In this document: positions 1 through 4,153 of the stretch, one piece after another
Position numbering within the stretch: position 1 is the stretch's first letter
Layout of the letters: each line of letters opens with the position of its first letter
Source: Acidisarcina sp.
Lineage (GTDB): Bacteria; Acidobacteriota; Blastocatellia; Pyrinomonadales; Pyrinomonadaceae
Assembly (NCBI GenBank): GCA_021155145.1
Contig: JAJNPX010000010.1
Location: 1 to 5,532 of the forward strand
DNA length: 5,532 nucleotides
Direction: 5' to 3'
The notes under the pieces: model-generated
What the model was told of the DNA's origin: nothing
Seen by the model: the letters and a program-made list of their open reading frames with translations, nothing else
Databases searched by the model: none
Made by a program: the position numbers and the translations under genes

Positions 1-92
1 AATGGGCTCGCAACAATATCAAAGGAGCGGCGGGCAGGACCGGCAGTCAAGCAATTGGCGGCAATCGCGGCGACCGGGTCTACGAATTTTGA
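1..92 (+). CDS. 3' end of an unidentified upstream gene (partial)
   Basis: Reading from base 3, the frame is open from the window edge to a TGA at 90-92 and encodes about 29 residues ending GNRGDRVYEF. It is the likeliest of the three frames: it has the highest third-position GC (about 18 of 29 codons), and its stop lies 19 bp before the next start, with a Shine-Dalgarno-like AAGAGG (104-109) between. The fragment is rich in Gly, Arg and Asn and is too short to name a family. By position it would be the first visible member of the operon; an AAA-type ATPase would fit what I recall of such clusters, but the sequence does not show it. Frame 1 is also open from base 1 straight into the next gene, so an N-terminally longer or fused form of that gene is the main alternative. 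Confidence 0.4.
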   Translation, partial: WARNNIKGAAGRTGSQAIGGNRGDRVYEF

Positions 93-111
93 GGACGGTG
101 TTCAAGAGGTT

Positions 112-510
112 ATGAGCAAGTACATGTCATTCGAATCGCAGTCGTTCGCGAACGGCGAGCTGCTGCTCGAAGCCCTGTCGGAATTAGGATTCGCGACCGT
201 CGTGCAGGGTAGGGACCTGCCCTTGGACGGTTGGGACAAGCGAGCGGGGCGGACCGCCGACATCATCATTCGCCGGCGGGACGTCAAGGCTTACAACCTT
301 CTCGCGGACGTCGGCTTTCAGAGAACGTTGGCGGGCTACGTCGCGGTGATCGACGATATGGATCTCGATTATCGCCTGGGTTCCGACTTCGTCGTGCGTT
401 TGCAGAATCAATATCACGAAGCCGCGGCCCGGAAGATGGCGAAAAAGCTCGGCGGAACCTTGGTCAAGGAGCGGATCGGGAAAACCGTGAAGATCCGGGT
501 CAGATTTTGA
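112..510 (+). CDS. DUF1257 (Ycf35-like) protein
   Basis: A 132-residue protein with the features I associate with DUF1257/Ycf35: an MSxY start, an early helix with LLEALSELGF (residues 18-27), the segment RTADIIIRRRDV (residues 47-58) followed by a DVGFQR block, a VRLQNQYHEAAARK helix, and a basic C-terminal strand KTVKIRVRF. The family is small and soluble, known from cyanobacteria, plastids and other bacteria, and to my knowledge has no established biochemical activity. ATG 112 was chosen over the in-frame TTG at 55 because AAGAGG lies at 104-109 and relatives begin MS-aromatic. No signal peptide or membrane segment is seen. The next gene follows after 13 bp. The same frame is open upstream to base 1, so a fusion cannot be fully excluded. 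Confidence 0.8.
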   Translation: MSKYMSFESQSFANGELLLEALSELGFATVVQGRDLPLDGWDKRAGRTADIIIRRRDVKAYNLLADVGFQRTLAGYVAVIDDMDLDYRLGSDFVVRLQNQYHEAAARKMAKKLGGTLVKERIGKTVKIRVRF

Positions 511-523
511 AGGAGCGCTACCT

Positions 524-718
524 ATGGCTGAAATCGAATTCACCATCGACACCGAGACGGGGAGTTGCGAAACGAAGATCAACGGCATCCAAGGGTCATC
601 CTGCGAGAAGACTGCCCGCCAATTAAGGGAGGTTCTCGGGACCCCGACGACGGATCGGAAGACGGCGGAGTATCACGTCACACCGGCGGTGCGGAGGCGA
701 GTGGGCCCCCGTGAATAA
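524..718 (+). CDS. DUF2997 small protein
   Basis: A 64-residue protein with a strong AAGGAG ribosome-binding site at 510-515, 8 bp before the ATG. The predicted layout is two beta strands around a turn (IEFTIDTETG, then CETKING), a GSSC turn at residues 24-27, an amphipathic helix (EKTARQLREVLG) and a TDRKTAEY tail. Length, the G-x-S-C turn and the Glu/Tyr-containing tail match DUF2997 as I know it, and the gene beside a DUF1257 gene supports the call. Function is unknown. It could be a small subunit, an adaptor, or a substrate of the radical-SAM enzyme encoded next; nothing in the sequence decides among these. Cys15 and Cys27 are the only cysteines. The last 8 bp overlap the following gene. 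Confidence 0.75.
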   Translation: MAEIEFTIDTETGSCETKINGIQGSSCEKTARQLREVLGTPTTDRKTAEYHVTPAVRRRVGPRE

Positions 719-1388
719 CGAAGTGGTGTTCGTGCTGGAGCCGGACGCGGGACGCGTCACCGTCGAGATCTCGCAGGCTTCCGGGCAGGCGGCGAACGAT
801 CTCGCACAAGATCTGGGTAGACGCGTAGACCTGAACTGCGCGAAGCCGGCCAGTGACACGAGATACTTGCCCGTTCTACAGCCTCACCCCGCGACCGAAG
901 ACGAATCGAAAACGGACCCTTTCTCGATCTGGCTGTACCGGCTTTACCATAACTCGGTCGTCGACGGTCCCGGCCGCCGCAGCGTCATACAGACCGCGGG
1001 ATGCTCGATCCGCTGCAGGCAATGCTTCGTGCCTCAGACCCATGACCGGAAAAACGGTGCGTTAGTCCCGCTCTCGTCAATATTGAAGGAGATCATCTCC
1101 TATGGCGCAGACCACGACGGTGTAACCATCCTCGGCGGCGAGCCGTTCGACCAACCGGAACCCGTCGCCGAACTCGTGTCGAGGTTGAAGGACCGAGGGA
1201 TCCATATAACGGTTTACTCCGGATACACCATCGAGCAACTAATCGAGCGACGGGCTTCGAGTGTCGACTACATCCTCACCAATATCGACCTGCTCATCGA
1301 TGGTCCGTTCATCGGCAGCATGCGTGATGGAGCGGGCGAGTATCGAGGGTCGCGGAATCAGCGAATCGTTGGGCTGACCAATCAATAA
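711..1388 (+). CDS. radical-SAM / 4Fe-4S single-cluster protein with N-terminal DUF2997-like domain
   Basis: A 225-residue protein of the NrdG/activating-enzyme-like 4Fe-4S single-cluster type. Landmarks in order: SVVDGPGRRS (residues 82-91); the CxxxCxxC cluster motif, Cys98, Cys102 and Cys105; the GGEP motif (142-145), expected to help bind S-adenosylmethionine; YSGYT (169-173); LLIDGPF (194-200); and RGSRNQRIV (212-220). All are intact, so the enzyme should hold a 4Fe-4S cluster and probably cleave SAM to a radical. The substrate is unknown; the NrdG resemblance does not prove ribonucleotide-reductase activation, and no NrdD gene is nearby. Residues about 5-45 align without gaps to the DUF2997 protein encoded just upstream. 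The GTG start lies inside the end of that gene (8-bp overlap), with GGAGG at 693-697, a slightly long spacing, so translational coupling is likely. The protein is cytoplasmic. Confidence 0.85.
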   Translation: MNNEVVFVLEPDAGRVTVEISQASGQAANDLAQDLGRRVDLNCAKPASDTRYLPVLQPHPATEDESKTDPFSIWLYRLYHNSVVDGPGRRSVIQTAGCSIRCRQCFVPQTHDRKNGALVPLSSILKEIISYGADHDGVTILGGEPFDQPEPVAELVSRLKDRGIHITVYSGYTIEQLIERRASSVDYILTNIDLLIDGPFIGSMRDGAGEYRGSRNQRIVGLTNQ

Positions 1389-1483
1389 TACCGTTGAGCA
1401 GGTGATTGATCGGCGCGAATACGTTCCGGTGGTGCAAAAACGCTCAATCAACCCCCCAAGATTCCGACCTACACCACGGTCGA

Positions 1484-1726
1484 TTATCTACTCGCCTGAT
1501 TGCTACCGATTGTTCTTCGAGATCTCTGGGCGTTGCGATCCTCGTACTCCATGATGTCAAGGAGCCGATAACGAGCCTGATTGCCGATCTTGAACGCCTT
1601 CAAATGCCGGGGGTTGGATTTGGGTAGGGCCCTGAGACGCTGGAACCTCTTGGCGATCGCGGTTTGCGTTCCGATGAGTTTCCAGCGCTCGGCCAGTTGA
1701 AGATTGTCGAGGACTTCTTGGTTCAT
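1484..1726 (-). CDS. small helix-turn-helix (excisionase-like) protein
   Basis: An 80-residue minus-strand ORF. Its ATG has GGAAG a few bases upstream; an in-frame GTG four codons earlier (1738) is the alternative start. The N-terminal LQLAERWK (residues 9-16) resembles the first helix of MerR/excisionase-type winged helix-turn-helix domains, and FKIGNQARYRLLDIMEYE (residues 45-62) resembles their wing and C-terminal helix, where small DNA-binding proteins typically read KxG..vRYR..Di..y. The segment between is longer than usual (TAIAKRFQRLRALPKSNPRH), so the domain is divergent or partly degraded. A basic tail follows. It is convergent with the radical-SAM gene and lies between that gene and a tRNA, a setting typical of integrated elements, but no integrase is visible. 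It might act as a repressor, an excisionase or a relic. The family call is tentative. Confidence 0.5.
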   Translation of the reverse strand: MNQEVLDNLQLAERWKLIGTQTAIAKRFQRLRALPKSNPRHLKAFKIGNQARYRLLDIMEYEDRNAQRSRRTIGSNQASR

Positions 1727-1940
1727 AATTTCTTCCACTCACTCTCTAAGATCCCCTTCGCAAGAGCCGTGCCTCGTGAGACCTGGCGATCATGGCCAAG
1801 TCATCCGTTGTTCCGTTCAACCTTTCCGTCCGTATCCCAGCGACCTCCAAAGCAGTACTTGCATCGATACTGATGCTCGTAGGTTGGGTAGACTCATGGC
1901 AATCTACCCGAAAATCTACCCAAAACAGCAAAACGGCAAC
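1727..1940. other. intergenic stretch without a convincing gene
   Basis: This stretch lies between the helix-turn-helix start and the tRNA terminator. A minus-strand frame is open from 1931 to 1746 (61 residues from a TTG) and ends 20 bp before the helix-turn-helix ATG. It has no recognisable domain, no ATG near its start and no clear ribosome-binding site. A 26-residue minus-strand ORF from an ATG at 1897 to 1817 is also present. I regard neither as supported. The stretch should contain the promoter of the helix-turn-helix gene, but I see no clean -35/-10 pair. The notable content is the repeat cluster at its right end. Confidence 0.4.
1885..1922. repeat. TGGGTAGA / TCTACCC repeat cluster
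   Basis: The sequence has one TGGGTAGA (1885-1892) followed by two TCTACCC copies (1903-1909 and 1915-1921). The two right-hand copies are direct repeats with a 12-bp period (ATCTACCC at 1902 and 1914) and are each inverted relative to the left one; the second extends the match to 8 bp (TCTACCCA). Such a group of short direct and inverted repeats 100-135 bp beyond a tRNA 3' end could be protein-binding sites, for example integrase arm-type sites or operators for the small helix-turn-helix protein. The sequence shows the repeats only; the role is inferred. Confidence 0.6.
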
Positions 1941-1964
1941 AAAAACGGGCTAAATTTAGCCCGT
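1941..1964 (-). terminator. Rho-independent terminator downstream of tRNA-Leu
   Basis: A perfect 20-bp palindrome occupies 1945-1964 (ACGGGCTAAA and its exact reverse complement). It folds as an 8-bp stem closed by an AATT loop. On the minus strand the hairpin is followed by a run of T from the A-tract at 1941-1945 and then further T-rich sequence. On the plus strand it is followed by AAAATG, so termination should act only leftwards. It begins 55 bp beyond the tRNA 3' end, the expected place for the end of the tRNA transcript. Confidence 0.7.
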
Positions 1965-2018
1965 AAAATGATGCCGAATAACGGCGGCAAGTTGTTGTAA
2001 CGAAAGGGGTTAAAAAGT

Positions 2019-2105
2019 TGGTGCGGACGAGAAGAATCGAACTTCCACTGCCTTGCGGCAACAGGCTTCTGAGACCTGCGCGTCTACCAGTTCCGCCACG
2101 TCCGC
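2019..2105 (-). tRNA. tRNA-Leu (anticodon CAG)
   Basis: An 87-nt type II tRNA read on the minus strand. The acceptor stem is GCGGACG paired with CGTCCGC, with discriminator A and an encoded CCA at 2021-2019. The D arm carries AACTGGTAGAC. The anticodon stem is CAGGT/GCCTG around loop CTCAGAA, giving anticodon CAG, which decodes CUG. A long variable arm has a TGCC/GGCA stem closed by GCAA, as expected for leucine. The T arm is GGAAG/CTTCT with loop TTCGATT, one G-T pair included. All stems close, so the gene looks functional. A plausible promoter and a terminator flank it, suggesting a single-gene transcript. The 3' end points towards the repeat cluster and the small helix-turn-helix gene. Confidence 0.97.
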
Positions 2106-2124
2106 ATCCTTTGGGCGAACATTG

Positions 2125-2153
2125 AGGATACTAATTAGGCCATCGGAATTCAA
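2125..2153 (-). promoter_or_regulatory. putative sigma70-type promoter of tRNA-Leu
   Basis: On the minus strand, TTGAAT (2153-2148) and TATCCT (2130-2125) are separated by exactly 17 bp, and each matches the consensus at four of six positions. The -10 box ends 19 bp before the tRNA 5' end, leaving a short leader of about 13 nt, normal for tRNA genes. Position and spacing support it; the boxes are only moderate matches. Confidence 0.45.
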
Positions 2154-2178
2154 GGAAGACTTTGCGCGATTGTGGTAA

Positions 2179-2228
2179 CACAATAGAAATGTCCTGCTCG
2201 GACCACAATAGAAATGTCCTGTTTGGAC
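2179..2228. repeat. two tandem 25-bp repeats, IS-end-like
   Basis: Two head-to-tail copies, 2179-2203 and 2204-2228, share the 18-bp core CACAATAGAAATGTCCTG and a final GGAC. They differ only at the two C/T positions of the variable CTC versus TTT (2197 and 2199 against 2222 and 2224). From memory, tandem TAGAAATGTCC motifs occur at the termini of some insertion sequences, so this may be the orphan end of a lost element. No inverted partner and no transposase fragment is visible in the window. The block lies just upstream of the tRNA promoter and 215 bp before the nuclease operon. Confidence 0.7.
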
Positions 2229-2443
2229 GGCGAGAGGTATCTTGCCGGAATGGAAGGGGAAGTATTGAATCGCGGCGAAACTCGACGGGCCGAATACGAT
2301 CGGACAATGGCTTGCGGCTGCGGGGCCCAAAGTGCGATACGCGTTACGCAATGGTTATACGCCCTTCACCTCTGTTTCGCTTGGAACGGCCGATGTGCAA
2401 AAATCATTGATTGCACCTTAACTTTAGTTTCCAAACGATCTCG
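2229..2443. other. leader region of the nuclease operon, no gene recognised
   Basis: Between the tandem repeats and the first nuclease start there are short plus-strand open frames, for example one running to 2410, but none has a recognisable domain or a good ribosome-binding site. The stretch should hold the promoter of the two-nuclease operon. TTATAC (2355-2360) could serve as a -10 box but has no convincing -35 partner, and TTGGAA (2381-2386) has no good -10. The last bases before the ATG (AACGATCTCG) contain no clear Shine-Dalgarno sequence. Confidence 0.4.
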
Positions 2444-4153
2444 ATGAAGAAAGTACTAATCACCTCGGTACTGCTGTGTATCGGCCTGTTGGCGAGCAGT
2501 GACAGCCCCCGCGTATCGGCTTTTCAGGAGCTCACCGCTGTCTCTCCAAATCTTGTGATCAGCCAGTTTCAGGCTGGAGGAGATGGAGCTGATGCTCCCA
2601 ACGACGAGTTCATAGAGATCCACAATATCGGTGTAGGGCCGGTCGATCTCAACGGGTACCGGTTGGTATATCGCTCGAGCTCGGGTACCAATGACGTAGG
2701 TCCGATAGCCGAATGGACCATCGAGACGATGGTTCCCGCCGGCGGCTTTTATCTTGTCGCATCCAATTCCTATAACGGCTCGGTCGTACCTGACCGGTTT
2801 TTCTCCAACTCGGCATGTTCCTGCGCGCTTTCTGCAACTTCCGGCGGGCTGGCGATCAGGCAGGGCCCATCGAACACTGGGGTCAAGATCGACTCGGTCG
2901 GGTGGGGAGCCGCGACGAATGAATTTGTCGAAACGGCGACCACAACAGCGGCTGGCAACAACAACAGCAAATCCCGAAAGCAAAGCGGTTGCCAGGACAC
3001 CGACAACAATTCGAATGATTTCGAGACGATTGCGCCGTCCGCTCCGCGAAATAGCTCGACGGTTCCGGCGCCATGCGCCGGCGGCGGTACGACATTGTTC
3101 GCCGCGCTCAATGCCGGCCCGACAAGCGTCTCGCCCGGCGGCAACACCTTACTGATCGTCACGGTCATACCCGCGACAACGCCGCCGAGCACGGGAATCA
3201 GCGTTACGGGAAATCTGACGAACATTGGCGGTTCCGCCGCACAGGTCTTCTACGACGACGGTACGAACGGCGATGTTACCGCGGCTGACAACGTGTACTC
3301 GTTCCTCGCGACCGTTCCGCTGGGTACGGCCGGCGGCGTCAAACCGGTCTCCGCAGCGGCATCCGATGCCCAGGGCCGCTCAGCCGGTGGAACGGTCAAC
3401 ATTACCGTAAATGCACCGCTTCCCAATGAAGATCCGCTGATACTCGGCAACCCGAGCGACGCCACGCCCGACATTGCGAACGAGAACAATTACCTGATGG
3501 CAAAGCCGCAGTACACCTTATCCTATAACCGTCAGAAGGCGACGCCGAACTGGGTCGCGTGGCGTCTCGACAGTTCGTGGGTCGGTTCCGCCCCTCGGCA
3601 GGACGATTATCGTCCCGATCCGGCCCTTCCCCTCGGCTGGTATCAGGTGCTTACCGAGGATTACAGCGGCTCGGGATATGACCGCGGCCATATGTGCCCG
3701 TCGGGCGACCGGACGAACTCGATACCAAACAACTCCGCCACATTTCTGATGACCAACTTCATCCCGCAGCTCAGCGCGAACAATCAGGGGCCGTGGGAGG
3801 AGTTCGAATCCTATTGCCGTACGCTGGCGTCGCAGGGAAATGAGATCTACATTTTCACCGGCCCATACGGATCGGGCGGTACGATCGCGCAGGGCCGGAT
3901 CACCATACCGCAATACACATGGAAGGTCGTGGTCGTGCTGCCGAACGGCGACAACGACCTGCAAAGGATCCGCAAAGGAACGCGCGCTTTCGGCATCATA
4001 GTTCCGAATTTTGCGCCGCTCGACATCAATGCCCCGTGGCGTAATTTCAGGGTAACGGTCGATCAGGTGGAGGCGCTGACGGGGTACGACTTCTTTTCGA
4101 ATGTCGGTGCGGTCACGCAGCTTATGATCGAACGCCGGCGGGATAGATTATGA
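2444..4153 (+). CDS. secreted LTD-Ig-DNA/RNA non-specific endonuclease
   Basis: A 569-residue exported protein. Domains in order: a signal peptide (MKK, hydrophobic core about residues 4-17, probable cleavage near VSA-FQ at 26); a lamin-tail domain (about 35-155), shown by LVISQFQAGG, DEFIEIHNIG and LNGYRL; an Asn/Ser-rich linker with DTDNNSNDF; an Ig-like domain (about 215-323) with YDDGTNGDVTAADNVYSF; and a DNA/RNA non-specific endonuclease domain (about 335-569). The nuclease motif is DRGHM, with the catalytic His at 416; Asn447 and Glu455 fit the metal-binding Asn and catalytic-region Glu of the Serratia-nuclease family by their 8-residue spacing. It should cut DNA and RNA without sequence specificity outside the cytoplasm. 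Several cysteines fit disulfides in an exported protein. ATG 2444 was preferred over an in-frame TTG at 2411 because it gives a clean signal peptide; no clear ribosome-binding site precedes it. It overlaps the next gene by ATGA. Confidence 0.92.
   Translation: MKKVLITSVLLCIGLLASSDSPRVSAFQELTAVSPNLVISQFQAGGDGADAPNDEFIEIHNIGVGPVDLNGYRLVYRSSSGTNDVGPIAEWTIETMVPAGGFYLVASNSYNGSVVPDRFFSNSACSCALSATSGGLAIRQGPSNTGVKIDSVGWGAATNEFVETATTTAAGNNNSKSRKQSGCQDTDNNSNDFETIAPSAPRNSSTVPAPCAGGGTTLFAALNAGPTSVSPGGNTLLIVTVIPATTPPSTGISVTGNLTNIGGSAAQVFYDDGTNGDVTAADNVYSFLATVPLGTAGGVKPVSAAASDAQGRSAGGTVNITVNAPLPNEDPLILGNPSDATPDIANENNYLMAKPQYTLSYNRQKATPNWVAWRLDSSWVGSAPRQDDYRPDPALPLGWYQVLTEDYSGSGYDRGHMCPSGDRTNSIPNNSATFLMTNFIPQLSANNQGPWEEFESYCRTLASQGNEIYIFTGPYGSGGTIAQGRITIPQYTWKVVVVLPNGDNDLQRIRKGTRAFGIIVPNFAPLDINAPWRNFRVTVDQVEALTGYDFFSNVGAVTQLMIERRRDRL

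Noticed and set aside
1393..1450. Hairpin terminator after the radical-SAM gene (TTGAGC / GCTCAA)
   Set aside because: The complementary part is only 6 bp with a loop over 40 nt and no T-run, so it is not a convincing terminator.
1402..1554. Plus-strand open frame just after the radical-SAM gene, from a GTG, encoding about 50 residues
   Set aside because: Its right half is antisense to the better-supported helix-turn-helix ORF. It has no recognisable domain, and the radical-SAM protein already has a complete C-terminus, so a frameshifted extension is not needed.
1885..1922. CRISPR-like array in the TCTACCC cluster
   Set aside because: The repeats are 7-8 bp with spacers of about 5 to 10 bp and mixed orientation, far from CRISPR geometry, and no cas gene is present.
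1746..1931. 61-residue minus-strand frame ending 20 bp before the helix-turn-helix start
   Set aside because: It starts only from a TTG, begins inside the repeat cluster, and shows no recognisable domain or ribosome-binding site. A degraded gene cannot be excluded, but nothing supports one.
2010..2351. 113-residue minus-strand open frame ending DVAELVDAQVSEACC...
   Set aside because: Its C-terminal part is a translation of the tRNA-Leu gene, a well-known false ORF pattern.
2214..2447. Plus-strand open frame of 77 residues starting inside the tandem repeats
   Set aside because: It has no domain likeness or ribosome-binding site and overlaps the nuclease start. A transposase remnant was considered because of the IS-end-like repeats, but no transposase motif was found.
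2456..3225. Long minus-strand open frames of 175 and 151 residues opposite the first nuclease
   Set aside because: They are shadows of the strongly supported LTD-endonuclease gene; GC-rich codon use keeps the antisense frames open.
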